The notes under the pieces are model-generated. The model was given only the letters and a program-made list of their open reading frames with translations, was not told the DNA's origin and searched no databases. Shown here in pieces: positions 17,273 through 25,431 of a DNA stretch of 64,000 bases. Position 1 is the stretch's first letter. Every line of letters begins with the position of its first letter. Source of the stretch: Clostridia bacterium (GTDB lineage: Bacteria > Bacillota > Clostridia > Oscillospirales > Acutalibacteraceae); NCBI GenBank assembly GCA_017395425.1, contig JAFPUM010000011.1, forward strand, positions 1 through 64,000, written 5' to 3'. The translations under genes were made by a program, and so were the position numbers.

Positions 17273-18064
17273 ATGAACATCGCTCTGGTGGACGACGTGG
17301 AACGGGACAGACGTCGGCTGGAATACATTCTGAAAGAATATGACCGGATTAACCGGGTGGATATGCGTTTTTATCACTATACCGGCGGAGAAGCCCTGCT
17401 GCGGGATTTTCAGCCGTTCGGATTTGCCGTGATCTTTCTGGATATCTTTATGGACGGTATGACGGGTATGGAGCTTGCGCGTTACATCCGCGGGAAGGAT
17501 GACGCCGCCGTACTGGTCTTTCTGACCGCCAGCGGGACGCACTATTCCGATGCGTTTGACGTGTTTGCCTCCGCCTATCTGCGCAAGCCCTGCTCCGAGG
17601 AAGAGGTATTCCGCGCGATGGATCATATCCTGCGTATCCGCACGCAGAAAGAAAAGCGCTTTGACTTTTCCTTTGACCGCAGGGATTACAGCCTGCGTTA
17701 CGCGGACCTTGTATCGCTGGAAACCAGCGGCAATTATCTCACCATTGTCGATCGCAGCGGGAATTCCTACCGGACGCGCATGACCTTTTCCACTGCCGAA
17801 AGCCGCCTTGACAGCCGGTTTCTCACGCTGATGAAGGGCATTATGGTCAATATGGACTATATCGTACAGATTGCCGACGGCAAATGCTTCCTGCGGGGCG
17901 GTACGGTCTTTCCGCTTCACGTCAAGAACCAGAAGGAACTCAAGCAGAAGTGGCTCAATTTCAAATTTGCCAAAATCCGCGGGGAATTGGATGATTTTCA
18001 TGACCCCCGCGAAGGAAGCGATGCAACGGATCAACTTGTTTTTCGGGAGAATCCGCGATGCTGA
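17273..18064 (+). CDS. LytTR-type response regulator
   Basis: A 263-residue AgrA/VirR-like regulator. The N-terminal receiver has the acidic pair VDD (7-8), the phosphoacceptor Asp57 in FLDIFMDGMTG, and the switch Lys in YLRKPC. The LytTR DNA-binding domain covers about 135-235 (LVSLETSGNYLTI, then FLTLMKGIMVNMDYI). GGAGGA precedes the ATG. It overlaps the following histidine kinase by 7 bp, so the two form a coupled pair of the quorum- or peptide-sensing type. No peptide precursor or AgrB-like gene is seen nearby. Confidence 0.92.
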   Translation: MNIALVDDVERDRRRLEYILKEYDRINRVDMRFYHYTGGEALLRDFQPFGFAVIFLDIFMDGMTGMELARYIRGKDDAAVLVFLTASGTHYSDAFDVFASAYLRKPCSEEEVFRAMDHILRIRTQKEKRFDFSFDRRDYSLRYADLVSLETSGNYLTIVDRSGNSYRTRMTFSTAESRLDSRFLTLMKGIMVNMDYIVQIADGKCFLRGGTVFPLHVKNQKELKQKWLNFKFAKIRGELDDFHDPREGSDATDQLVFRENPRC

Positions 18065-19362
18065 ATGACAGTCTTTCCTATCTCGTTTTTTTTCCGGCAG
18101 CCGTGCTTTGTTTTCTTCCCATGGCGCACCAGCTGCGGTACAGCCGTCTGCGGACACTGCTGATGGGAGTGGGGCTGATCACCGCCGCCTCCGCGGTGGG
18201 CGTATGGCTGACTCGCTGGCTGAATACCGACGACAACGATCTCCTGCTGCCGCTGCTGATGTTCTTCTTTGTGTTGTATCATCACAGTCTGAAGGTGCAT
18301 ATCAGCAAATCGCTGGCGGTCTTCTGCGCCTGTACCGCGTTTCTGTCGATTCTCTCCAACGGCGCGATCTGCTTCGACGCGTACTTAGATATCCTGCCGA
18401 CCGTCAACACGGATTCATGGGACGGGCGTCTGTTTCAGATCAGCGTGGGCTGGGCGGCGGTACTGCTGCTGGCGCGTCCCTATATAAAATACGGCAGTAT
18501 GCTCATTGACCGCACCGAACAGCCCCGGATATGGTATGCCACAATTCTGTTTTCCGCCACGGTGTTTGCGGTGAACATGCTGCTGCTGCCGGTGGAATAC
18601 GCGGTCATTGAGCAGCCGGAACTGCGAATCTATATGGTGCTGGTGCTGATTGCCCTTCTGATTCTATGGCTGCTGATGCAGGATATTTTCTTCCTCATCG
18701 TGTCGGGGATTCTCAACGCGGCGGAAATCGAGGCGAAAAACCGCTTTCTGGAGACACAGAAGCATGAGTTTGATTCCCAGCAGCGCTACATCAAAGCCAC
18801 CGAAAAGGTCCGCCACGATTTTCGTCAGAGCATCCGCACCATGAGCGAACTGTATGAAGCGGGCGATTATGAAGAACTGGGAGAATATCTCCGGCAGTAT
18901 GTCAGAACCATGCCGACCGGCGATATCCGTTCCTTCTGCGACAACACCGCCCTCAACGCCCTGCTCAATTATTATGTACACGTCGCGGGGGAAAACGGGA
19001 TTTCCTTTACCCCCCGCATTCGGCTTCCCGAAAAACTGCGGGTTTCGGATATTGATCTCTGCAATATGATCGGCAACATTCTGGAAAATGCCATTATTGC
19101 CTGTCAGAAAGCGGATGAAAAATATATCCGGCTTTCCGCCATTGCCGAGGACGATATACAGTTGTATATTGTCGTGGTCAACAGCTTCAGCGGCGACGTA
19201 TCCCGGAATCATGACGGTCGCTATCTCTCCGTGTCTCACGGGGGAAACGGCATTGGACTGTGGTCTGTCCTCTCTACCGCCGAATCTTATGGAGGCGTGG
19301 CGCAGTTTTCTCATGAGGGCAAGCGTTTTTACAGCAGTATTGCCATTCCGTTGGATGGCTGA
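18058..19362 (+). CDS. GHKL-type sensor histidine kinase
   Basis: A 434-residue membrane kinase. Six hydrophobic segments occupy residues 5-215. A coiled stretch leads to the H-box VRHDFRQSIRTM with His253. The ATPase domain follows, with N-box NMIGNILENAIIAC and G-box HGGNGIGLWSV. This is the AgrC-like layout, lacking the extracytoplasmic loop typical of ligand-binding kinases. It overlaps the LytTR regulator gene, its probable partner. The third gene of the run encodes a receiver that cannot be phosphorylated. Confidence 0.92.
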   Translation: MLNDSLSYLVFFPAAVLCFLPMAHQLRYSRLRTLLMGVGLITAASAVGVWLTRWLNTDDNDLLLPLLMFFFVLYHHSLKVHISKSLAVFCACTAFLSILSNGAICFDAYLDILPTVNTDSWDGRLFQISVGWAAVLLLARPYIKYGSMLIDRTEQPRIWYATILFSATVFAVNMLLLPVEYAVIEQPELRIYMVLVLIALLILWLLMQDIFFLIVSGILNAAEIEAKNRFLETQKHEFDSQQRYIKATEKVRHDFRQSIRTMSELYEAGDYEELGEYLRQYVRTMPTGDIRSFCDNTALNALLNYYVHVAGENGISFTPRIRLPEKLRVSDIDLCNMIGNILENAIIACQKADEKYIRLSAIAEDDIQLYIVVVNSFSGDVSRNHDGRYLSVSHGGNGIGLWSVLSTAESYGGVAQFSHEGKRFYSSIAIPLDG

Positions 19363-19393
19363 CGCCCTGCGAAAAAAGGAGCATGAAAGAAAT

Positions 19394-20095
19394 ATGATCA
19401 CATTATCTGTGGACAGTCGGGTGAGTGTCACATCATGGCTGCGACGTTTGCTTTATCAGATCGACCCGGACGGTCGGCATCTGACCGCCAATTGCGTGAA
19501 AGACGCGCTGGCTATGTTATCGCACGACACGCAAATTGTGTTTTTATCGATTGCCATGCCGGATGAGGACAGCATGAACACGGCGCGTCTGATGCAGCAG
19601 GAACACCACTCACTGAATATCATCTTTCTGACCGATGATACCCAGTATCCTGTGTCGGTTTACAGCGTACACCCCAGCGGTTTGCTGACCAATCCCGCCT
19701 GCGAACAGGATATCCGGCGGGAACTGCGTCATCTCCGGTTTCCCCTTTCGTCGGAGCCAAAGCGGCTTTGGGTGCGGTGCCGTCCGTTTGGCGTGTTCGT
19801 GGACAATTATCCGTTCGGATTTCAATGTGACAAAACCATTGAGTTATTTGCCTATCTGGTTTATAAAAACGGCGCGTTTGCCACCAACGGCGAACTGCTG
19901 GGGATTTTGTGGGACGGCAATCCCAACAAGGCGGTCCGTCTGCGGCAATTGATCATGGATATGCGCGCCTGTCTTCAATCCGTGGGCGCCGGACAGATGA
20001 TTGTCAAGAAGTACGGCAAAATCGCGCTGAATATGAGCCACATTGTCTGTGACGGTGTCACAGACAACATCGCGGAGGAATATAACTGGTATTGA
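19394..20095 (+). CDS. Pseudo-receiver regulator with SARP-like winged helix
   Basis: A 233-residue protein. Residues 1-115 follow a receiver fold, but the phosphoacceptor position is Ser52 (VFLSIAMP where active receivers have FLDIxMP), the N-terminal acidic pair is VDS, and the switch Lys is lost (LLTNPA). Residues about 145-225 are a winged helix of the OmpR/SARP type (LFAYLVYKNGAFATNGELLGILW). It should therefore act without phosphorylation, perhaps by binding a ligand or partner. AAAAAAGGAG lies 12 bp before the ATG. It starts 31 bp after the kinase stop. Confidence 0.82.
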   Translation: MITLSVDSRVSVTSWLRRLLYQIDPDGRHLTANCVKDALAMLSHDTQIVFLSIAMPDEDSMNTARLMQQEHHSLNIIFLTDDTQYPVSVYSVHPSGLLTNPACEQDIRRELRHLRFPLSSEPKRLWVRCRPFGVFVDNYPFGFQCDKTIELFAYLVYKNGAFATNGELLGILWDGNPNKAVRLRQLIMDMRACLQSVGAGQMIVKKYGKIALNMSHIVCDGVTDNIAEEYNWY

Positions 20096-20152
20096 GGCAG
20101 AATCGTATGCCCGATGCCTGAGCTATGTGGTTTCCCGCGTCCCCTTCTTCTG

Positions 20153-20315
20153 TTGACATCCCCTTAATTACCCCATATATGTCTTGTCAGGTATCTGTCG
20201 GCTGCCCGCCGGGGCTGCCGACAGTATACTTGGCAAAATCCGTTTTTACCGGAATCGGCCGCGGCAGGTATTGCCTTAGGAGCATAGCTGTAAGCGGCTG
20301 TTTTTTTACGTTTGG
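20153..20315 (+). other. Candidate structured RNA or leader region
   Basis: The gap 20096-20420 has no gene. It holds a promoter-like pair (TTGACA 20153-20158, 17 bp, TATATG 20176-20181), then a hairpin whose arms CTGTCGGC and GCCGACAG flank a GC-rich inner palindrome (20195-20225). Further on, a GCCGC...GCGGC arrangement with two small internal hairpins runs into seven T residues near 20301-20307, like a weak terminator. An RNA of roughly 120 nt is possible. I do not recognise its class. Confidence 0.35.
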
Positions 20316-20420
20316 GAAAATATTACAAAATTGAAATCTGAATTTAGTAAAATATTTACAAAGAGAGCTCCAGAAATGAGAAAAATCGCTCTTTTTATAA
20401 CGGCTTATGAACACTTTCTG

Positions 20421-20429
20421 TGATATAAT
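20421..20429 (+). promoter_or_regulatory. Extended -10 promoter
   Basis: TGATATAAT gives a perfect extended -10 (TGnTATAAT) with no good -35. A transcript from about 20436 decides the start of the next gene at TTG 20470 rather than ATG 20407. Confidence 0.6.
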
Positions 20430-20469
20430 AATGGTCACCCGGTCAAAAGAGTGTGAAGGAGTGAAAGGG

Positions 20470-20997
20470 TTGAAAGGACTGAAAATTATTACCATCAGGG
20501 CATGGAACATGAAGGAGGCAAATACCCTGTCCCAAATATCAGAAAAGACAGGCGTACCGTTTATTGACAATCAGCGCATTCTGACCGAAGCGATATCCTT
20601 TGGCGCGGATGAGGAATACTTTCAATGGATGATCAATGATGACTGCCGCAGTCTTCTCTATCATCTGGCAAAAATGCCCGCGAGCAGCGTCTCGGAATTG
20701 CAGTCCGCCCGGAGAACGTATTTTTCGGTGGTGGAAGCCATCCGGAAGCTGTGCGGGGGACATCACAAGTGCATTTTCAGCGATCAGTTTGCCCCGCTGA
20801 TTACGCATGAAATCGGTCCGGTGGTGAGGGTGCTGACCTATTCTCCCTCACGGAAGGCTCCGGGTCATACCGCCGCCGGTAAAGAACGCGACAGTCTGCC
20901 GCCCCCGGATATGGGAGATTATGATATCATCCTCAATACGGCAACCGTCAATTATGACAAATGTGCCCAGATTATCCATGATCTGGCGCAGTTATGA
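20470..20997 (+). CDS. Cytidylate-kinase-like protein lacking the P-loop
   Basis: About 175 residues. The frame of the Cytidylate_kin2-type family is visible: an N-terminal IITI strand, a TGVPFIDNQRILTEA segment (family: G-[IV]-P-x-[YF]-D-x-x-x-[IL]), and a C-terminal YDIILNTATVNYDKCAQII. The glycine-rich ATP-binding loop that should follow the first strand (ITISREFGSGG in relatives) is replaced by ITIRAWNMKEANT, so kinase activity is doubtful. TTG 20470 has AAGGAG eight bases upstream. Monocistronic, closed by the terminator at 21014-21064. Confidence 0.65.
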   Translation: MKGLKIITIRAWNMKEANTLSQISEKTGVPFIDNQRILTEAISFGADEEYFQWMINDDCRSLLYHLAKMPASSVSELQSARRTYFSVVEAIRKLCGGHHKCIFSDQFAPLITHEIGPVVRVLTYSPSRKAPGHTAAGKERDSLPPPDMGDYDIILNTATVNYDKCAQIIHDLAQL

Positions 20998-21013
20998 TGC
21001 CCGACACAGACAA

Positions 21014-21064
21014 AAAACACAGTCATTCATTGCTTTTACGCAAAAGCCGGAATGACTGTGTTTT
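21014..21064. terminator. Bidirectional intrinsic terminator
   Basis: AAAACACAGTCATTC pairs with GAATGACTGTGTTTT between convergent genes, with a further T-rich tail. Confidence 0.85.
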
Positions 21065-21085
21065 GTTTTGACACAAGTAAAAAAT

Positions 21086-21376
21086 TTACCAGCGAATCCT
21101 GCCGGTCAGTTCCCCGGTGGTGCTGCCGAGCATATGGTTCATGGGGTCGTAGATTGCCCGTTCAAAGTGGGTTGCGGTATCGACGTCCTCCGCCAGCAGT
21201 TCGCCATAGGGACCGCGCTTGTAGTAATAGGTCACCATATAACAGCCGTCACTCAGTTCCGTGCGGATACTGGTGGTCTTTTTGGGATAGGCAGGCACGT
21301 TTTCCACCTTTTTGACGTGAGCGTCAACGGGTTTCATTTTTACCTTCCGGGCATAGACGTGTCTCACTTTTTTCAT
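21086..21376 (-). CDS. Small basic protein of unknown function
   Basis: 96 residues. The N-terminal third is Lys/Arg/Val-rich (MKKVRHVYARKVKMKPV), followed by a Tyr-rich strand-like segment (GCYMVTYYYKRGPYGE) and an acidic C-terminal half. No signal peptide or membrane segment, and I recognise no family. ATG 21376 has AGAGGTG at good spacing. It is isolated between putP (divergent) and a shared terminator. Confidence 0.55.
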   Translation of the reverse strand: MKKVRHVYARKVKMKPVDAHVKKVENVPAYPKKTTSIRTELSDGCYMVTYYYKRGPYGELLAEDVDTATHFERAIYDPMNHMLGSTTGELTGRIRW

Positions 21377-21508
21377 CGCGCACACCTCTTTCTGACGGGT
21401 CAGACTCTTTTATATTAACTTTACCACATAGCAGAAAAAAATGCAACCGTTTTTCTGTTGGTATGCGGAAATCCATTTTGAAAAAGATAACTATTTTTTT
21501 GCAAAAAT

Positions 21509-21537
21509 ATTGACAACTTCTGCCCGGTTCTCTATAA
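21509..21537 (+). promoter_or_regulatory. Sigma-A promoter of putP
   Basis: TTGACA near 21509-21514, 17 bp, TATAAT near 21532-21537: full consensus. Confidence 0.75.
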
Positions 21538-21628
21538 TAGTAGGGATTCATTCATTTATCTATTTACCGCGTGACGGTTCAACGTACTAAACTATCTCGC
21601 GGGAAAAAAACAGAAAGGATTGATTGTT

Positions 21629-23131
21629 TTGAATTACGTGGAACTCAGTGCGATTATTCTCTATTTCGTACTGGTCATCGGCGTGGGCATTTTCTTCTTT
21701 GTCAAATCGAAGAAAAGCGAAAGCGAAAAAGAGTACTTCCTCGGCGGAAGAAACATGAACGGTCTGGTCGCCGCACTCAGCGCCGGCGCCTCCGACATGA
21801 GCGCGTGGGTGCTGATGGGTCTGCCCGGCTCCATCTATCTCTACGGCGTGGGCAAAGTGTGGATTGCCGTGGGTCTGATGCTCGGCACCATCGCCGCGTG
21901 GATTTTCGTGGCGCCCCGTCTGCGGCGCTATTCCATCGTGGCGGACGACTCCATCACCATTCCCCAGTTTCTCACCAACCGCTTCATGAGCCAGCACAAG
22001 GCGCTTCAGATTATCTGTGCCGTGGTGTTTGTCATCGTCTACTGCGTCTATTCGGCGTCCAGCATTGTGGCGTGCGGCGATCTTTTCAAGACGGTGCTCG
22101 GCGCGGATCCCCGTATCGCCATGATTGTGGCGACTGCCATTATCGTACTCTACACCTTCCTCGGCGGTTTCAACGCCGTCTGCTGGACCGACTTCTTCCA
22201 GGGACTGCTCATGCTGGCGGCGCTCATGCTCTGTCCCATCATCGCGGTCTTCGCGCTCAAAGCCGGCAGCTTTACCCCCGGCACCAGCGCCGCCCTCTCG
22301 GAGAATTATTACAACGTTCTCTCCAGCGGCTCGTTTGACTGGGCAAGCATCGCTGACATCATCTCCGGCTTCGGCTGGGGTCTGGGCTACTTCGGTATGC
22401 CCCACATCATTGTGCGTTTCATCGCGATCCGCTCGGAAAAGGATATGAAGCGCTCCCGGATCGTGGGAAGCTGCTGGACGACCGTCATTCTCATTATGTC
22501 CGCCATCGTGGGTCTGCTGGGCAGACAGCTCTTCGGCGACAGCCTCTCCGACAGCCAGAGTCTGGTGTTCGTCACGATGGTCAGAACCTTCTTCCCCGCC
22601 TTCCTCGCGGGTGTACTGCTCTCCGCTATCATTGCGGCTGCCATGAGCACGGCGGATTCCCAGCTGCTTGCCTCTTCGTCGGCATTTTCCTCCGACGTGT
22701 ATAAGTCCGTCATCCGCAAGAACGCATCCAATAAGGAAATGATGTGGGCGGGACGTATCGTGGTGGTTGTGATCGCGATTGTCGCCTTCATCATTGCCAG
22801 CAGCCCGAGCTGCAAGGGCATCATGGCACTGGTCGAATGCGCATGGGGCGCCTTCGGCGCGGCATTCGGACCGGCGATTCTGCTGGCGCTCTACTGGAAG
22901 CGCTTCACCTATTCCGGCGCCGTGGCGGGTATTGTCACCGGCTTCGTGGTGGATATGCTGTGGTACTTCTTCCTGAGCGGCACTACCGGCGTGTATGAAA
23001 TCGTACCCGGCTTTATCTGCGGACTGATTGCCGCCGTAGTGGTTTCGCTCCTGAGCAAAAAGCCCTCGCAGGAGGTTCTCGACCGCTTCGAGCAGGCAAA
23101 ACAGCCGGTGGACGTTTCCGCCGCTAAATAG
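21629..23131 (+). CDS. putP: Sodium/proline symporter
   Basis: A 500-residue SSS-family transporter with about 13 transmembrane helices importing proline with Na+. PutP hallmarks: EYFLGGRNMNGLVAALSAGASDMSAWVLMGLPG near the N-terminus (Na+-binding region), VLYTFLGGFNAVCWTDFFQG, and AAAMSTADSQLLASSSAFSSDVYK. The start is taken as TTG 21629 (MNYVEL) because GAAAGGA lies nine bases upstream; a second in-frame TTG sits three codons earlier. Transcribed alone. Confidence 0.93.
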   Translation: MNYVELSAIILYFVLVIGVGIFFFVKSKKSESEKEYFLGGRNMNGLVAALSAGASDMSAWVLMGLPGSIYLYGVGKVWIAVGLMLGTIAAWIFVAPRLRRYSIVADDSITIPQFLTNRFMSQHKALQIICAVVFVIVYCVYSASSIVACGDLFKTVLGADPRIAMIVATAIIVLYTFLGGFNAVCWTDFFQGLLMLAALMLCPIIAVFALKAGSFTPGTSAALSENYYNVLSSGSFDWASIADIISGFGWGLGYFGMPHIIVRFIAIRSEKDMKRSRIVGSCWTTVILIMSAIVGLLGRQLFGDSLSDSQSLVFVTMVRTFFPAFLAGVLLSAIIAAAMSTADSQLLASSSAFSSDVYKSVIRKNASNKEMMWAGRIVVVVIAIVAFIIASSPSCKGIMALVECAWGAFGAAFGPAILLALYWKRFTYSGAVAGIVTGFVVDMLWYFFLSGTTGVYEIVPGFICGLIAAVVVSLLSKKPSQEVLDRFEQAKQPVDVSAAK

Positions 23132-23164
23132 TTGTTTTTTTCCCGGTTCAGACAATTTTGGTGG

Positions 23165-23194
23165 TTGACAATGCCCCGTAACATATGCTACAAT
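23165..23194 (+). promoter_or_regulatory. Sigma-A promoter of the DUF1292 gene
   Basis: TTGACA (23165-23170), 18 bp, TACAAT (23189-23194). Confidence 0.6.
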
Positions 23195-23284
23195 AAAACA
23201 CGGCATGAGGATAAGATGCAAGTCTTGTCCGTCATGCACCGTAATTTAACGCATACCGTGCGCCGAAAGGTTGGCTGATCAATC

Positions 23285-23593
23285 ATGAGTGACGAAACCA
23301 AGGATATCTTTGACGAAGAAGAGCAGGACAATCTGGTCTATCTCTGTGACGACGAGGGCAACGAGGCTGCCTTTGAATATCTCGATTCCATCGAGTATGA
23401 GGGCGACGAATACGTTGTACTGATCTCTGCCGATGAGGAAGAGGACGAAGTGGTCATTCTCAAGCTGGAAGAGACTTCGGATGACGACGAGGAAGGCGAC
23501 AGCTTTGTGAGCGTAGAAGATGAAGCCGTCGCCGAGGCAGTGTTCCAGATCTTCAAGGAGAAAAACAAGAATATTTTCAATTTCGCGGACTGA
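23285..23593 (+). CDS. DUF1292 (YrzB-like) acidic protein
   Basis: A 102-residue, strongly acidic cytosolic protein of the DUF1292 family (LVYLCDDEGNEAAFEYLDSIEYEGDEYVVLI). It is widespread in Firmicutes, commonly near yrrK/alaS or ribosome-related genes, without an assigned biochemical function. Here it stands alone with its own promoter and a strong terminator. Confidence 0.88.
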   Translation: MSDETKDIFDEEEQDNLVYLCDDEGNEAAFEYLDSIEYEGDEYVVLISADEEEDEVVILKLEETSDDDEEGDSFVSVEDEAVAEAVFQIFKEKNKNIFNFAD

Positions 23594-23621
23594 GAGGAAC
23601 CCATCTGTTTTTCCAAAAAGC

Positions 23622-23672
23622 AAACCCCCGCAGTGTTTCCCGGTTTCACCGGGAGACCCTGCGGGGGTTTTT
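23622..23672 (+). terminator. Intrinsic terminator, followed by a second hairpin
   Basis: AAACCCCCGCAG (23622-23633) pairs with CTGCGGGGGTTT (23659-23670), then T5. Directly after it TTATTGCCGCCG and CGGCGGCAATAA form another inverted repeat (23670-23713), which lies downstream of the convergent DUF4956 gene and may stop that transcript. Confidence 0.85.
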
Positions 23673-23760
23673 ATTGCCGCCGTCCGACAGAACGTCGTAA
23701 CGGCGGCAATAAGGAAAGAAAGAAAGGAATGTTTCTTGTAGTCAGATGTAATAATAGCGG

Positions 23761-24429
23761 TTATTCGGCATACTCGCCGTTGTAATTGACCAGCACGGCG
23801 CTCTCGACGCCTTCCATTGCCGCGAGATTTTCGACGAAGCGGCTGTCCTTTTCAATGGCGCCGCTCTTCACTTCGACGATGGTTTCAATGCCGCTCTTGC
23901 TGGCGGTGCGGTTGCGTACCTTGCCGTTGACCTTGGCAATCGCCTGATCCACCGCGTCGGCGGCGGAAAGATCGTAGCGGACAATTGCGAGATAGAGCTG
24001 ATCCTTGTCCTTGAGCTTTGCCATGATGAGGCAGAACGCCGAGACAATCACCGCGCAGATCAGCGCGAAGATGTATTGCTTGGCGCCGATGATGATGCCC
24101 ATCGAAATCGCCCAGAAGAGGTACATCAGATCCACCGGATCCTTGACCACCGTGCGGAAACGCACGATCGAAAGCGCGCCCACCATGCCCAGCGACAGCA
24201 CCGGATTGGCGGTGATGGTGAAGATGATGATGGTGGTCATGAGCGTCATGAGAATCAGCGTCATATTGAAATTGCGGCTGTACGCCACACCGTTATAGGC
24301 TTTTTTATAAACGAAATAGATGACCAGTCCTGTTGCAATCGCAAACAGCAGCGCCATCACATATTCCATCGGCGATACCACGGTAAACTGATTCAGAAAT
24401 TTGTTTTTAAAAACTTCACTGGCAGACAT
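23761..24429 (-). CDS. DUF4956 membrane protein (VTC partner), copy 1
   Basis: A 222-residue protein with about four transmembrane helices followed by a soluble alpha/beta domain. The family core ANPVLSLGMVGALSIVRFRTVVKDPVDL is present. DUF4956 genes are regularly paired with VTC-domain polyphosphate polymerase genes, as here. The ATG lies 2 bp downstream of the VTC stop, so translation is coupled. A role in handling or export of the polymer is only a guess from this pairing. A paralogous pair is at 41.7-43.2 kb. Confidence 0.88.
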   Translation of the reverse strand: MSASEVFKNKFLNQFTVVSPMEYVMALLFAIATGLVIYFVYKKAYNGVAYSRNFNMTLILMTLMTTIIIFTITANPVLSLGMVGALSIVRFRTVVKDPVDLMYLFWAISMGIIIGAKQYIFALICAVIVSAFCLIMAKLKDKDQLYLAIVRYDLSAADAVDQAIAKVNGKVRNRTASKSGIETIVEVKSGAIEKDSRFVENLAAMEGVESAVLVNYNGEYAE

Positions 24430-24431
24430 TT

Positions 24432-25172
24432 TCAGTCCACAACCCTTCCTAAGTAATTGGCTTGCGCCAGACAGCACATGGTGAATTTGGACTGTGCCGA
24501 CTGCCACAGCCGCAGGGATCGCAGCATTTTCCGCACGATCTCCGGCAGATAGTCGTCGTACTTGACCTCCAGAATCATCCGCCCCGGCTCGTAAGCCGCT
24601 ACCGTGGGAAGATGAGGATCAAAGATGTCGCCGGTGCCCGCTCCCGCGCGCAAGTCCATATCAAATGTCATGCGCACATTGCCTTCGTCGCAGATAAATA
24701 CTTCGCGGGTGTAATCCACGACCACCTGCGGACGCAGAATCTTGCAGGCACAGTCCACATAGCCGATCCGCAGGGCTTTTTCCCGTCCCCCGTCGGCGTT
24801 GGTGCGGATCAGCTCGCCGGCAAAGCCGAAGTCTGCCCGCAGAATGCGGGCGCATTGCTCCTCCGTCACACGCGACGAGACCTTGGAGATAAACTTGCCG
24901 TATTTGTCCTTGATTTCAAACTTGATTACGTCACGGCTGAGATCGTAAATGCGCAGGCGGTATTTCCGGCGGCGTTCCCAGCCGTCACCCTTCTGCTGAT
25001 AGTTGGAGTGCCGGATGTCGTCCAGATACAGGCTCCGGATAAAATACTGCCCGTCCCGTCCGTGGGGGTCGTGTCGCAGAAAGCTCAGCGCGCGGCTGCG
25101 AAGCTCATAGTAATCGGCATAGGAAATCTGATATTTCAGTTCATGCCGCAGTTGATGATTGTGATATTGCAA
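24432..25172 (-). CDS. VTC-domain polyphosphate polymerase family protein, copy 1
   Basis: A 246-residue protein with the VTC4-like tunnel fold. Visible features are RHELKYQIS at the start, YFIRSLYLDD, then alternating basic strands (RRKYRLRIY, KFEIKDKYGKFISK) and the acidic EVKYDDYLPE. In yeast VTC4 this domain makes polyphosphate from ATP. The ATG-less N-terminus is assigned to TTG 25172, six bases after GGGTGAG. The consensus promoter at 25228-25256 excludes longer forms. It shares a coupled junction with DUF4956. Confidence 0.87.
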   Translation of the reverse strand: MQYHNHQLRHELKYQISYADYYELRSRALSFLRHDPHGRDGQYFIRSLYLDDIRHSNYQQKGDGWERRRKYRLRIYDLSRDVIKFEIKDKYGKFISKVSSRVTEEQCARILRADFGFAGELIRTNADGGREKALRIGYVDCACKILRPQVVVDYTREVFICDEGNVRMTFDMDLRAGAGTGDIFDPHLPTVAAYEPGRMILEVKYDDYLPEIVRKMLRSLRLWQSAQSKFTMCCLAQANYLGRVVD

Positions 25173-25227
25173 TGTTTTCTCACCCGCTTTTCTCACACGC
25201 CTGACGGTGGTAACGTCACTGGAAACT

Positions 25228-25256
25228 ATTATACCAATCCTTGTCTCAAAAGTCAA
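25228..25256 (-). promoter_or_regulatory. Sigma-A promoter of VTC/DUF4956 pair 1
   Basis: Minus-strand TTGACT (25256-25251), 17 bp, TATAAT (25233-25228). Confidence 0.75.
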
Positions 25257-25338
25257 TATTGATTGTGCAAAATTGCGGAAAAAACCTTTTGTCTGTTTCC
25301 GCATTGTCCATTTAGTCTGCGTTTTTTGTGTTTTTTAA

Positions 25339-25367
25339 TTGACTTTCATCCCCGAAAATGCTACAAT
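25339..25367 (+). promoter_or_regulatory. Sigma-A promoter of the LRR gene
   Basis: TTGACT (25339-25344), 17 bp, TACAAT (25362-25367). Confidence 0.65.
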
Positions 25368-25431
25368 AGAGGTGTATGAGGCATTATCCCTGAAAATTTT
25401 CAGAAAGCGAGGTTATTTTACGAGAAATTTT

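Noticed and set aside
21587..23239. A 550-codon open frame antisense to putP
   Set aside because: putP is certain by motifs; the antisense product is low-complexity Gly/His/Arg/Asp sequence.
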